Positions 37,001 through 45,167 of a DNA stretch of 64,000 bases are shown here, one piece after another. This DNA comes from Pseudoxanthomonas indica (GTDB lineage Bacteria > Pseudomonadota > Gammaproteobacteria > Xanthomonadales > Xanthomonadaceae), in NCBI RefSeq assembly GCF_900167565.1, contig NZ_FUZV01000002.1, forward strand, positions 62,001 to 126,000. Direction: 5' to 3'. Below the pieces are notes generated by a model, which saw nothing but the letters and a program-made list of their open reading frames with translations, was not told the DNA's origin and did not search any database. A program made the position numbers and the translations under genes. Positions within the stretch are counted from its first letter, which is position 1. The number at the start of each line of letters is the position of its first letter.

Positions 37001-37620
37001 TAGTGGACGATGTGCTGTTCGATGCGACTGCTGATCTCCGTGAGCGGCAGGAGGTAGTCCGCGACCGCGGCCGGAATATTGGCGTTCTTCAGCTCGCTGG
37101 AACTGAGGTCAGCGCGTCCGCTGGCCAGGGTCAGGCCACCGGATTCCTTGATGGCGGTCAAGCCCAGCACGCCGTCGCCATCGGTCTCGCCCAGGATCAG
37201 GCCGATGGTGTTGCCATCCTGGTCCTGCGCCATGGACAGCATGAAGGTATCGATGACGCCACGCTCGCTGTGCTCGTCCAGCTTGCGCATGCGCAACTGG
37301 CCTTCTTCCAGGGTAAACAGCATGCCCGCCGTCGGCAGATAGACCGTCGCGGGTTCCAGCCGCTGGCCATCGACCGGTACCACCAGTTTGTGTGCGTCCC
37401 TGCCCAGCGCGTCGCGGAGTTGCTGCTCATCCAGGGCGTCGCGGTCGCGCAGCGCCAACACCACGCACAGCTCGCGCAGTGGCGCCAGTATGGTCAGTGC
37501 CTTTGCAATGCCAGCGGTGTCGCCGCCGGAAGCGCCCAGCCCCACGACGAAGAACGGCACTGCAGTGTCGGCCACGGCATCGTTGTCGGCAGCAGCAGGA
37601 GTCTGTTCGTCTTCGGTCAT
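34036..37620 (-). CDS. CheB-like/CheR/PAS/HWE-kinase hybrid
   Basis: 1,194 residues from the ATG at 37620 (a TTG 15 codons earlier is an alternative). Domains in order: CheB-like methylesterase fold (about 22-205; nucleophile-loop GASGGD and GETDGDG present but no His where CheB has its catalytic His); CheR methyltransferase (about 225-490; SAM loop GCSTGEEAYSLAM, SCRNLLIYLD); a PAS-like region (about 530-640); a long Glu/Asn/Ser coiled coil (about 660-740); two PAS domains (about 740-850 and 860-975); and an HWE-type histidine kinase (His989 in ELQHRTRNLL; HELTTNSRKYGALS; WRIE). It has no membrane segments, so it is cytoplasmic. It follows a separate CheB gene and probably forms an operon with it. 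Confidence 0.88.
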   Translation of the reverse strand: MTEDEQTPAAADNDAVADTAVPFFVVGLGASGGDTAGIAKALTILAPLRELCVVLALRDRDALDEQQLRDALGRDAHKLVVPVDGQRLEPATVYLPTAGMLFTLEEGQLRMRKLDEHSERGVIDTFMLSMAQDQDGNTIGLILGETDGDGVLGLTAIKESGGLTLASGRADLSSSELKNANIPAAVADYLLPLTEISSRIEQHIVHYNRMGEALASEAAAKASLDKLSQIADLLRNNTGHDFHGYKRATFMRRVQRRMQVVQVASMTAYIDVLRSSPDEAQQLFNDLLIGVTQFFRDRREFDFLESHVIPKLFQGKGRSDHLRVWVLGCSTGEEAYSLAMLLREYANTMDAPPHIQLFASDIDGRALAVARVGRYPQSIAEEVPQDRLARWFVKEGETYSVSKELREMCVFSQHSIVKDPPFSRLDMVSCRNLLIYLDADLQNRIIPLFHFALRPHGYLFLGNSENVSRHAKLFAPVERTFRIFQKLDVDTRLHAGFTFAHVVSHSPTIPTVPRPQSANQNLVRQGEGIAERYAPAYAIVDDQFDVLHFSAQAGRYIHPGGGTPSLNLLNLVHRDLRLDLRGALNRAATENRQVHVEGLTISDPAQQNTIDLIIEPAIDSGSAPRGFVVLFKDGPKIPASGTMALGASAAHDDHVRSLDAELRVTRERLQAMIEELESANEELKSSNEEYQSLNEELQSANEELETSKEELQSVNEEVTTVNGELAHRVQELAHANSDLKNLLESTQIATIFLDNELRITNFTPAVADIFPLVESDIHRPLGHIKSRVNYDELQDDVRKVIRTLSTIDREIENPTTGMRYIVRVLPYRSVDNFIGGAVVTFMDVTPLTRAERALRESDSRLRSLMEGIPQLVWRAVDDGHWTWSSPQWAAYTGLSEVNTLGQNWLTALHPDDREATLLAWQQAEDKSAFHIEHRIFNSGEGAYRWFNTKAMPVVDDTGVIIEWLGTSTEVHDLRRLQGEQQLMVAELQHRTRNLLAVVQSIARQTAKETDDLQAFSGVLEDRLAALSRAQGLLSQPEAEAITLGNLLAMELGAVAGHANPERITLEGPDVPLRRSAIQILALAIHELTTNSRKYGALSEGRGRLNVQWRIEGDADEPMLSIDWLEEDIDTSDASQLGGGYGRQLIERGIPHNLGGQTTYELGPHRLHCTIRVPLATAKASRQKSVDRAVAVSDS

Positions 37621-37672
37621 GGTATCGGTGGCGGGAGGAGTGGCTCCCGCGGTCGTGGTCGTCAAGCCGGCA

Positions 37673-38731
37673 TCATAATGAATATTCCGCGGGCGGAAGG
37701 GCTGCCGGATCCGGCGACGTGCCGGCCTCGGGCAAGTGCACCATGGAGGCCATCACCGCTTCCCGCAGCACGTCGGTGTAGCGGCGATACTCCCTGGCGC
37801 GGATATCGTAGGCATCGGCAATGGCGACCCGGCCGGCATCGCGGTTCTCGACCGCCAGCCGCGCGACCAGCTCGGCGCGTTCGCCCATCAGCCGGAATGC
37901 CACGCGCATCGCTTCGTCCACCGCGCCCTCCTGTTGCTGGGCCAGCACATCGGCGTTCATCGCATGGCCGACCTGACAGCGGAAGCGCAGCGGCCGGCTC
38001 TCGCGGATGGCCGACATCACGCCGCCGCAACTCGGGCAACTCAGCGGCACCGGATCAGCGATCGAGCGCATCACCTGGCTGTCTGCACGTTCGCCCGCGG
38101 CAATGGCCACTTCCAGGCGGATGTCGGCGGGCGCGGGTCGCGGCCAACCGGCCGGCTCGCGGGTGAGATCGGACAACACATCGCCCAGCCGGGCAGCGGG
38201 CGCAGTGACGTCGACGTTGGTGGCACGCAGCGCATTGGTGGGCATCTCGTCGGCAATGGCGTCGCTGGGGTCCTGCACCACCGCGACGCCGCCGCAACGC
38301 TTGATCGCCTCCATGCCGGCGGCGCCATCACTGAGCATGCCGGACAGGATCACGCCAATCACGCGCGGTCCATAGGCGACCGCGGCGGACCGGAACAAGG
38401 CGTCGATGGCCGGGCGCGCCAGGTTTTCGCGCGGACCGTTGCCCAGGCGGATGCGCCCTTCCTCGACGATCAGATGGCGATCCGGCACGGCCAGATAGAC
38501 GTTGCCCGGTTCGATCGGCATGCCGTCTTCCGCCTGCTGCACCGGCAGCTGGCTGACCGAAGCCGCCACCATCGACAGGATGCCGGTGCCGCGCGCAGGT
38601 ACGTGCATGGCGATGAACACCGCGGCGGGAAATCCGGCCGGCAGATGGCCCAGCAGCACCTTCAGCGGCGCCGTGGCGCCGGAAGAGCCGCCGATGACGA
38701 CGATGTCGCGATTGGTCGTTCCCTCGAACAT
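37673..38731 (-). CDS. Stand-alone CheB-type methylesterase
   Basis: 352 residues. It has the CheB catalytic domain without the usual receiver. The triad is intact: Ser16 (GGSSGA), His43 (AMHVPA) and Asp135 (GMLSDGAAG), so it should hydrolyse glutamyl methyl esters or deamidate glutamines. A C-terminal extension carries a zinc-ribbon-like set (Cys232, Cys235, Cys252, His256) and a helical region to the end. It lies immediately upstream of the CheB-like/CheR/PAS/HWE hybrid (53 bp to that ATG, 7 bp to the TTG alternative). No methyl-accepting chemoreceptor is in the window, so its substrate is unclear. Confidence 0.87.
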   Translation of the reverse strand: MFEGTTNRDIVVIGGSSGATAPLKVLLGHLPAGFPAAVFIAMHVPARGTGILSMVAASVSQLPVQQAEDGMPIEPGNVYLAVPDRHLIVEEGRIRLGNGPRENLARPAIDALFRSAAVAYGPRVIGVILSGMLSDGAAGMEAIKRCGGVAVVQDPSDAIADEMPTNALRATNVDVTAPAARLGDVLSDLTREPAGWPRPAPADIRLEVAIAAGERADSQVMRSIADPVPLSCPSCGGVMSAIRESRPLRFRCQVGHAMNADVLAQQQEGAVDEAMRVAFRLMGERAELVARLAVENRDAGRVAIADAYDIRAREYRRYTDVLREAVMASMVHLPEAGTSPDPAALPPAEYSL

Positions 38732-38890
38732 GACCTGCCCCCGCGGCAGATTCGCCCGTGGCTGATACTTCACGCCTTGTCGCGTAGCGCTGCCGTGAAG
38801 GAGGCGTGTGTCTGTTGTTGGGTTCGTTGGCGCCGCCCTACAATGAACGCCTCGCCTTTTTGGCGCAGCCCTGTCCAAGCTTGTCGCTGC

Positions 38891-40003
38891 ATGCGCAAGA
38901 TCATCCACATCGACATGGACGCGTTCTACGCGTCGGTCGAACAACGCGACGATCCCGCCTTGCGTGGCAAGCCGGTGGTGGTGGCCTGGCGTGGCGCCCG
39001 ATCGGTGGTATGCGCCGCTTCCTACGAAGCACGCACCTTCGGCGTGCGATCGGCGATGCCGGCCATCCGCGCCGAGCGCCTGTGTCCGCAGGCGATCTTC
39101 GTGCCGCCCGATTTCGTCCGTTACAAGGCCGTGTCGCGGCAGGTGCGCGAGATTTTCCTGCGCCAGACCGACCTGGTGGAGCCGTTGTCGCTGGACGAGG
39201 CGTATCTGGACGTCACCCAGCCCAAGACCGGCCTGCCATCGGCCACCGCCATTGCCGAGCAGATCCGAGCGCAGATTCGCGCTGAAACCTCACTCACCGC
39301 CTCGGCCGGGATCGCACCCAACAAGTTCCTCGCCAAGATTGCCTCGGACTGGAACAAGCCCGACGGCCAATTCGTCATCCGGCCAGCGCAGGTGGAAGCC
39401 TTCCTGACCTCCTTGCCGGTGGAGCGCATTCCGGGCGTGGGCAAGGTCATGCAGGGAAAACTGCTGGCGCTCGACATCCGCACGGTCGGCGAACTGCGTC
39501 TGTGGTCGCAAGCCGAACTCGAAGCGCGGTTCGGCAGTTTCGGTGGCAGTCTCTACCGTCGCGCCCGCGGCATCGACGAGCGTCCGGTGGAGCCGGATCA
39601 ACCGGTGCAGTCGATTTCGGCGGAAGACACCTTTGCCACCGACCTGCCGCTGTCCGGGCTGGACGAGGCGATTCGCCGACTGGCCGACAAGACCTGGACC
39701 GCCACGCGCAAGACCGATCGCGTGGGCCGCACCGTGGTGCTCAAATTGAAAACGGCACAGTTCCGGCTGCTCACGCGTAGTTTCACCCCGGAAGCGCCAC
39801 CGTCTTCGCTGGAGGAACTGACGGCCATCGCGCTGGCGTTGAAAGATCGCGTCGACCTGCCCGCCGACACGCTGTATCGCCTGGTGGGCGTGGGCCTGGG
39901 CGGATTCCGTGAGCGCGGCGATGGCGTCAGCCAGCCAGGCTTGTTCGATGAGCCGTTGTCGACCGGGCTTGCCGAGGACGGCGCCGAAATCGCAGACGAT
40001 TGA
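38891..40003 (+). CDS. dinB: DNA polymerase IV (Y family)
   Basis: 370 residues, usual DinB length. It is a distributive translesion polymerase without proofreading. Palm-domain carboxylates are visible in IIHIDMDAFYASVE (first Asp) and PLSLDEAYLDVT (SLDEA). The helix-hairpin-helix thumb has IPGVGKVMQGKLLALDIRTVGEL, and the little-finger domain starts near 235. The C-terminus ends QPGLFDEP, a beta-clamp-binding motif of the QxxLF type, so clamp recruitment is expected. It is divergent from the CheB gene. No SOS box was recognised upstream. Confidence 0.95.
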   Translation: MRKIIHIDMDAFYASVEQRDDPALRGKPVVVAWRGARSVVCAASYEARTFGVRSAMPAIRAERLCPQAIFVPPDFVRYKAVSRQVREIFLRQTDLVEPLSLDEAYLDVTQPKTGLPSATAIAEQIRAQIRAETSLTASAGIAPNKFLAKIASDWNKPDGQFVIRPAQVEAFLTSLPVERIPGVGKVMQGKLLALDIRTVGELRLWSQAELEARFGSFGGSLYRRARGIDERPVEPDQPVQSISAEDTFATDLPLSGLDEAIRRLADKTWTATRKTDRVGRTVVLKLKTAQFRLLTRSFTPEAPPSSLEELTAIALALKDRVDLPADTLYRLVGVGLGGFRERGDGVSQPGLFDEPLSTGLAEDGAEIADD

Positions 40004-40043
40004 TCGGGGCGGCGTGTGTTGCGCAATGGCGTGGCGAGTTAAC

Positions 40044-40072
40044 AGAAGAAGAAAGGCCCGGCATAGCCGGGC
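40044..40072 (-). terminator. Intrinsic terminator of btuB
   Basis: Read on the minus strand, a perfect 7-bp stem GCCCGGC / GCCGGGC with a TAT loop is followed by CTTTCTTCTTCT. It lies 21 bp past the btuB stop. The T-rich side faces the minus direction, so it serves btuB more than the convergent dinB. Confidence 0.85.
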
Positions 40073-40093
40073 ATTTCCTGTTGCGGTGAACGA

Positions 40094-41941
40094 TCAGCGC
40101 TTGGGCTGGTAACGCACGCTGAGGCCGTATTCGCGGCCGGGCTGGTTGTACCAGGCGACCGTTTCGTAGTGGCGATCAAAGACGTTGTCGGCCTTGGCCT
40201 GCAAGGTCCAGGAATCATTGATCGCGTATTCCAGGCGCAGATCGGTGGTGGCAAAACCGCTCAGGCGAACCGTGTTGGCCAGGTTGTCATAGCGGTAGCC
40301 GGCGCCATTGACCGACAAGCCGACCCGTACGTCGCCAAAGGCGCGATCGATATCGAAGCGGCCGGTGTTCTGCGCACGGCGCGGCAGCAGCTTGTCTTCG
40401 TTCGCGTCGTTGGAGCGATTGCGCGGATCGGTGTGGCTGAGCTGCGCGGACAGATCCCAGCCGGCCAGGGTGACGTCGACCGTGAACTCGGCGCCGCGGA
40501 TGCGCGCTTCGTCCACCTGCACCATCTTGAACGTCTCGCCGCTGTAGGTGATCAGATCTTCGATGCGCGTGTCATAAGCATCGAAGGACCAGCGCCAATC
40601 GCGGCCGTACTGGGCGATGCCCAGGTTGAGGCTGCGCGACTTTTCCGGCTCCAGCGTGTCAGTGCCACTCCACGGGTCGTACAGATCGCTGAACGTGGGC
40701 GCCTTGAAGCCAGTGCCGTACGTGGCGCTGAGTTTGAGGCCGTGCGAAAGGTCCATGCCCCAGCCGACGCTGCCGGTGGTGTGGTTGCCGAACTGCTCGT
40801 TGTCGTCGTTGCGTGCGCTGGCCTGCAGACGATGCGCGCCAAAGCTGCCCTGGTACTCGACGAAACCGGCCACGTTGCGGCGGCTGTCCACGTCATATCC
40901 GGACGTGCTGTCCATATGGTCGATGTACCAGTCGGCGCCCACGCTCAGCAGCTGGCCGGCGCCAAGGCCGATGTCGGCCTGCGCCGACGCAGTATCGCGG
41001 TGGGTCTTGTTGCTGCCGAAGACTTCCATGCCGAACGAGGGCGGTCCGACGTTGTCGGCTTCATTGTCGCTACGGCCGGCGTTGAACGTCAGCGCAAACG
41101 TCTCCGACGGCGCATAGCGCAGCTTGGTGCTCAACACCTGCTGCACGCTGTCGGTGTGGTTGTAGTAGCCGTCGTAGTTGGTCGCGCCTTCGGCACGCAG
41201 CGCACTGGCCTCCCAGCTCAGCGTGTCGGTCAGCTTGTAGCCGCCGCGCAGGCTGAGCGACGCGTTGCGGTAGCCATCCCGATCCGGCTCGTCGGCGTAG
41301 CAACCCTGGAACAGCGTGGCCGAGCCGCGGCAGGCATTGATGCCATCCGTGCGCTGGTACGCCGCATCGACACCAAACCAGCCACGCTCACCACCACCGC
41401 CAAAGCCGGCGCTGCTCTGGCGCAGGCCGTTGCTGCCGCCACCGACCTGGAAGTACGGCGTGTAGGCGCCCTCGTTGCGGCGGGTGAAGATCTGGATCAC
41501 GCCGCCAATGGCTTCCGAGCCGTACAGGCTGGAGTTGGGGCCGCGCATGATTTCGATGCGATCAACCTGCGCCAGCGGCAGATCCGGGATGGCCGCGGCG
41601 GCGAAGTCGGCCGAGTTCACGCGCACGCCATCGATCAGGATCAACGTGTGACTGGAGTTGGTGCCGCGCAAGAACAGCGAGGTCTGCTTGCCCAGTCCAC
41701 CGCTGTTGGTCAGGTTGACGCCAGCGCGGCCGCGCAGCAGATCCTGCAGCGAATTGGCCTGGCTGCGATCGATGTCGGCGCGATCGATCACCTGCACCGG
41801 CACCAGGCTGTTTTCCAGCGAGACGGCGGTGCGGGTGCCGGTGACGACGACGTCATCCAGTTCGGTGGTGTTGTCCTGCGCAAAGGCCAGGACGGGCAAG
41901 GCCAGGGTGATGGCCAGGCTGATGAGGCGAAGTTGTGGCAT
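40094..41941 (-). CDS. btuB: TonB-dependent vitamin B12 receptor BtuB
   Basis: 615 residues. The signal peptide ends at AFAQ, and the TonB box LDDVVVTG lies just after it. The plug domain (about 40-150) includes LQDLLRGRAGVNLTNSGG and IEIMRGPNSSLYGSEAIGGVIQIFTRR; the 22-strand barrel follows and ends in an aromatic-flanked strand (YGLSVRYQPKR). It imports cobalamins across the outer membrane using TonB energy. The upstream cobalamin riboswitch on the same strand, and the cobT-cobC-cobS genes on the other side, make the substrate call firm. The start is the ATG at MPQLRLI; the longer open frame upstream is riboswitch sequence. Confidence 0.95.
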   Translation of the reverse strand: MPQLRLISLAITLALPVLAFAQDNTTELDDVVVTGTRTAVSLENSLVPVQVIDRADIDRSQANSLQDLLRGRAGVNLTNSGGLGKQTSLFLRGTNSSHTLILIDGVRVNSADFAAAAIPDLPLAQVDRIEIMRGPNSSLYGSEAIGGVIQIFTRRNEGAYTPYFQVGGGSNGLRQSSAGFGGGGERGWFGVDAAYQRTDGINACRGSATLFQGCYADEPDRDGYRNASLSLRGGYKLTDTLSWEASALRAEGATNYDGYYNHTDSVQQVLSTKLRYAPSETFALTFNAGRSDNEADNVGPPSFGMEVFGSNKTHRDTASAQADIGLGAGQLLSVGADWYIDHMDSTSGYDVDSRRNVAGFVEYQGSFGAHRLQASARNDDNEQFGNHTTGSVGWGMDLSHGLKLSATYGTGFKAPTFSDLYDPWSGTDTLEPEKSRSLNLGIAQYGRDWRWSFDAYDTRIEDLITYSGETFKMVQVDEARIRGAEFTVDVTLAGWDLSAQLSHTDPRNRSNDANEDKLLPRRAQNTGRFDIDRAFGDVRVGLSVNGAGYRYDNLANTVRLSGFATTDLRLEYAINDSWTLQAKADNVFDRHYETVAWYNQPGREYGLSVRYQPKR

Positions 41942-42089
41942 TGAGGCGGTGCTCCGTGCGCCGCGCGCTCCCGCGCGACTGTGGTCGGGGAGGTTGCGCA
42001 ACGGCGGGAACAACAGCGGACGGGCCAGGCGGAGAATGCAGAATGCGCGCGGCGGGCCGCCGCAACGCCCACCGCGTCGCAACCAGTCA

Positions 42090-42300
42090 TCTTCCAGGCC
42101 GGTCTCCGGACTCGCGAGCGCGAAGGGTCTCTTCGCCGCCCAGACGCCTTCCCGTGCATGCACAGTGGCTGCTTGTCTGGACTTGTCTCGCTTACCGTTG
42201 CGGGGGCAGCGCCGGAATGGCTCGGCATATCGAGTGATACGCGATGCTTCACCGGCTTCCCGTTTCAACGCAGGGACAAAACGTCCGTGCGTCACCCGAA
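42090..42300 (-). promoter_or_regulatory. Cobalamin (AdoCbl) riboswitch upstream of btuB
   Basis: Read on the minus strand, the conserved blocks occur in the right order: AACGGGAAGCCGGTG (about 42252-42266), the B12 box GCTGCCCCCGCAACGGTAA (about 42192-42210), and TCCGGAGACCGGCCTG (about 42095-42110). These match the cobalamin riboswitch consensus. It lies about 150-360 nt before the btuB start, so binding of B12 should turn the receptor down. Boundaries are approximate. Confidence 0.93.
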
Positions 42301-42383
42301 AGCCGGCGCAGTCTAGCAGAACCGCGCGCCTGCCCGGGCCGTGGGCTGGCTAGAATGCCTTCCCCCTTGCCGCAGGAACCACC

Positions 42384-43448
42384 GTGTCTTTCGATTGGAT
42401 CGCCGACAGCCCGCCCTTGCCCTCCGCCGAACACCGCGAGCGCGCTGTCGCGCGGCAGGCGCGCCTGACCAAGCCGGCCGGATCCCTGGGCCGGATGGAA
42501 AGCGTGGCCATCGAGTTGGCGGCGCTGCAACGCCGCGACCGGCCTGGCGCACGGCAGGTGCCCGTGCTGATATTCGCCGGCGATCATGGCGTGGCCGCAC
42601 AAGCCATCTCGGCTTACCCGCAGGAAGTGACCGTGCAGATGCTGCATAACTTCGCCAGTGGTGGCGCCGCGATTGCGGTGTTGGCGCGCGAGCTGGAGTT
42701 GTCGCTGCAGGTGATTGATGCCGGCTCGGTGGCCACGCACGCGATTGCTGGCGTGATCACCGACAAGCCTTGCCTGGGCACGCGCGATATCAGTCGCGAG
42801 GCGGCAATGAGCGAGGGCGAACTGGCCCATGCGCTGTCGGCGGGACGACGCGCGCTGGCCACTTGCGTAGAGCCCGATCTGGTGGTGCTGGGCGAGATGG
42901 GCATCGGCAATACCACGGCCGCCAGCGCCCTGGCGTGTGCCCTGACCGGCTTGTCGCCTGCGCAGCTGGTGGGCGCCGGCACCGGTCTGGACGCAGCCCG
43001 CATTGCCCACAAGCGCAGCGTGGTGGAGCAGGCGCTGGCCTTGCATGGTCCGGCACTGGCTGATCCGCAGGCGCCGGCGTGGGAAGCCCTGCGCCGCCTT
43101 GGCGGGCTGGAAATCGCAGCGATGGCGGGCGCGATGATCGCGGCCGCTCAGCGCGGCGTGCCGGTGCTGGTCGATGGCTTCATCGTTTCCGTGGCGGCCT
43201 TGGCCGCGATCACACTGCAACCGCAGCTGCGACCGTGGTTGTTGTTCTCGCATCAATCGGCCGAACTCGGCCACGCCCATGTGCTGGCAGCACTGCAGGC
43301 GCAGGCGCTGCTGCAGCTGGATCTGCGCCTGGGCGAGGGCAGTGGTGCGGCATTGGCGGTGCCGCTGCTGCGGCTGGCTTGCGCGCTCCACAACGACATG
43401 GCGACCTTTGAAGATGCGGCCGTATACAATCGCGGTGATGCCGGGTGA
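42384..43448 (+). CDS. cobT: Nicotinate-nucleotide:DMB phosphoribosyltransferase
   Basis: 354 residues, GTG start with AGGA about 8 nt before. It makes alpha-ribazole phosphate from nicotinate mononucleotide and the lower-ligand base (dimethylbenzimidazole), a step in cobalamin assembly. Family marks are KPAGSLGRME near residue 32, IFAGDHGVA near 64, EMGIGNTTAASAL near 170, and a C-terminal GEGSGAALAVPLLR with the catalytic Glu. It is the first of three overlapping cobalamin genes, divergent from btuB. The riboswitch faces the other way, so this operon has its own, unidentified control. Confidence 0.95.
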   Translation: MSFDWIADSPPLPSAEHRERAVARQARLTKPAGSLGRMESVAIELAALQRRDRPGARQVPVLIFAGDHGVAAQAISAYPQEVTVQMLHNFASGGAAIAVLARELELSLQVIDAGSVATHAIAGVITDKPCLGTRDISREAAMSEGELAHALSAGRRALATCVEPDLVVLGEMGIGNTTAASALACALTGLSPAQLVGAGTGLDAARIAHKRSVVEQALALHGPALADPQAPAWEALRRLGGLEIAAMAGAMIAAAQRGVPVLVDGFIVSVAALAAITLQPQLRPWLLFSHQSAELGHAHVLAALQAQALLQLDLRLGEGSGAALAVPLLRLACALHNDMATFEDAAVYNRGDAG

Positions 43449-44044
43449 TTGTCGATCTGGTCCGCCATGGCGACACCGGCAGGCGCGGCCATTTTGATGG
43501 TCGCCATGATCCGCCGCTGTTGGCCGATGCCTGCGCTGCGTGGCCTGCTGCGCCGCAGGTGGCATGGAGCCAAATCGTCAGTTCGCCGCTGCAACGCGCG
43601 CGCCAGACGGCGCAGGCCTGGCTAGGCGCTGCCGCACCACCTCTGCTGATTTCGCAAGACTGGAGCGAATGGCATTTCGGCGAGTGGGAGGGCCTGTCGC
43701 AGGAACAAATCGCGGCAAGCGAAGCGGGGCGCGCGGCGCTGGCCGCGTTCCAGCGCGACCCGGTCAGGTTTCCACCACCAAACGCCGAGCCCTGGCCGCT
43801 GTTCCAGGCGCGGGTGGAACGCGCGCTGCGGGCGCTGGCGACGCGGGATGATGCGGCACGGGTGCTGGTGGTCAGTCATGCCGGGCCGATTCGGCTGGCG
43901 ATTTCGCTGGCCTGCGGCTTGCCCCTTTCAGCGCTCTGGGCCATGCGCATCGAGTACGGCACGCGCGTGCGCCTGCGCATCGGCCTGGACGGCAGCGACC
44001 GGTTGTGGGGCGAACTGATTGAACTGAGGCAAACATGCGACTGA
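43445..44044 (+). CDS. cobC: Histidine phosphatase, alpha-ribazole phosphatase-like
   Basis: 199 residues, GTG start overlapping the cobT stop (GTGA). The histidine-phosphatase fold is shown by LVRHGDTG (phospho-His), SSPLQRARQTA (second Arg), a conserved WHFGEWEG acidic motif, and VVSHAGPIRL (second His). Its position between cobT and cobS identifies it as the phosphatase that removes the 5'-phosphate of alpha-ribazole phosphate or cobalamin phosphate. The call rests on fold plus context. It overlaps cobS by 10 bp. Confidence 0.85.
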   Translation: MIVDLVRHGDTGRRGHFDGRHDPPLLADACAAWPAAPQVAWSQIVSSPLQRARQTAQAWLGAAAPPLLISQDWSEWHFGEWEGLSQEQIAASEAGRAALAAFQRDPVRFPPPNAEPWPLFQARVERALRALATRDDAARVLVVSHAGPIRLAISLACGLPLSALWAMRIEYGTRVRLRIGLDGSDRLWGELIELRQTCD

Positions 44045-44781
44045 GAGGATTGATCCTGGCGGTGCAATTCCTGACCCGTCTGCCGACGCCGCAGCTGCGC
44101 GATTTCCGCGCGGAGGAACTCAGCCGCACCGCCGTCTGGTTTCCCCTGGTCGGCATCATCATCGGCGCCTTGTTGCTGCTGCCGATGGCGCTGCTCGATG
44201 CGCGCCCGTGGTTGGCTGCGCTGCTGTGTCTGCTGCTGTGGGTATGGGTGACCGGCGCTCTGCATCTGGACGGCCTGGGAGATGTGGCCGATGCGCTGGG
44301 TGCGGCGCATCGTCGACCCGAACGTTTTCTGGAAGTGCTCAAAGACCCGCACATGGGAGTGTTCGGCACGGTCGCGGTGGTGCTGCAACTGATCACCAAG
44401 CTGGTTCTGCTGGCCGAGCTGGCCAGGTCACCCTGGTGGCTGGGTCTGTTGTTGCTGCCTGCGTGGGCGCGTTGGGCCACGACCCTGCTGTGGAGCCGCT
44501 TCCTGCCACCATTGCATCCGGGCATGGCCGAACAGTTTGGCTGGCACCGCAGTCGCGGCGCGATCTGGGACTTGATGTGGGGCGTGCTGCTGATCGGCGT
44601 CAGCGCCTGGCTGGCGCCGCCTCTGTTGATCACGCTGCTGCTGGCGCCGCTGGTGGCCTGGTTCTGGAAGCGCAAGCTCGGTGGCATCTCAGGCGATTGC
44701 CTGGGCGCGAGCACCGAAGTGATTGAAAGTCTGTTGTTGCTGGCGCTGGTGCTGGCCCCTGCCAGCGCACGGCTGTTCTGA
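44035..44781 (+). CDS. cobS: Cobalamin synthase (adenosylcobinamide-GDP ribazoletransferase)
   Basis: 248 residues, integral membrane enzyme with about six hydrophobic segments. It joins adenosylcobinamide-GDP and alpha-ribazole (phosphate) to make cobalamin. The family motifs FLTRLPTP near the N-terminus and HLDGLGDVADALGAAHRRPERFLEVLKDPHMGVFG-type Asp/His-rich region (about 75-108) are visible, and GGISGDCLGAS near residue 220 is also diagnostic. It overlaps cobC by 10 bp. With cobT and cobC this gives nucleotide-loop assembly; corrin-ring genes and cobU/cobP are absent from the window. Confidence 0.95.
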   Translation: MRLRGLILAVQFLTRLPTPQLRDFRAEELSRTAVWFPLVGIIIGALLLLPMALLDARPWLAALLCLLLWVWVTGALHLDGLGDVADALGAAHRRPERFLEVLKDPHMGVFGTVAVVLQLITKLVLLAELARSPWWLGLLLLPAWARWATTLLWSRFLPPLHPGMAEQFGWHRSRGAIWDLMWGVLLIGVSAWLAPPLLITLLLAPLVAWFWKRKLGGISGDCLGASTEVIESLLLLALVLAPASARLF

Positions 44782-44789
44782 GCTACGGC

Positions 44790-45167
44790 TCAGTCGTCGT
44801 GATCGCCGCCGGTGTAATCGAACAGGTTCATCGACGGCACCATGTGCTCATCTTCCTGCACCTGGGTGGTCGTCACCGGGGCGGCCACGGGCCGGTCGCG
44901 CGGCGCCGGCAACAGCGCAGCGGCCGCGTCGTAGGCCACCAGCAATTCGCCACGGCGGGCTTCGGGCAATTGCTGCCAATGGCAGTCGAGCAACGCGCCT
45001 TCCAGCGCATACAGCAGGTTCAAACTGGGGCGGAAGCCCGCGCGCTTGACCCGCACAAACGCTTCCACCGAACCAACCGCCACCAGATCTTCCTGCGTGC
45101 GCAGACCCACCTGACGCAACCACGCGGCCGACTTGGGGCCGATATTCCGCAACTTGCTGGTACTCAC
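44790..45167 (-). CDS. TfoX C-terminal-domain-like protein
   Basis: 125 residues. Residues 3-75 (LRNIGPKSAAWLRQVGLRT, then LVAVGSVEAFVRVKRAG and LNLLYALEGALLDCHW) match the C-terminal helix-hairpin-helix-like domain of TfoX/Sxy. The N-terminal TfoX domain is missing, and the last ~45 residues are acidic and probably disordered. TfoX in other bacteria promotes competence; single-domain versions have no settled role. The start overlaps the stop of the methionine sulfoxide reductase gene by 4 bp, so the two are co-translated. Confidence 0.8.
   Translation of the reverse strand: MSTSKLRNIGPKSAAWLRQVGLRTQEDLVAVGSVEAFVRVKRAGFRPSLNLLYALEGALLDCHWQQLPEARRGELLVAYDAAAALLPAPRDRPVAAPVTTTQVQEDEHMVPSMNLFDYTGGDHDD

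Noticed and set aside
35659..38166. An 835-codon open frame on the plus strand
   Set aside because: It is opposite the CheB-like/CheR/HWE hybrid and the CheB gene, with no family motif and an antisense-like composition.
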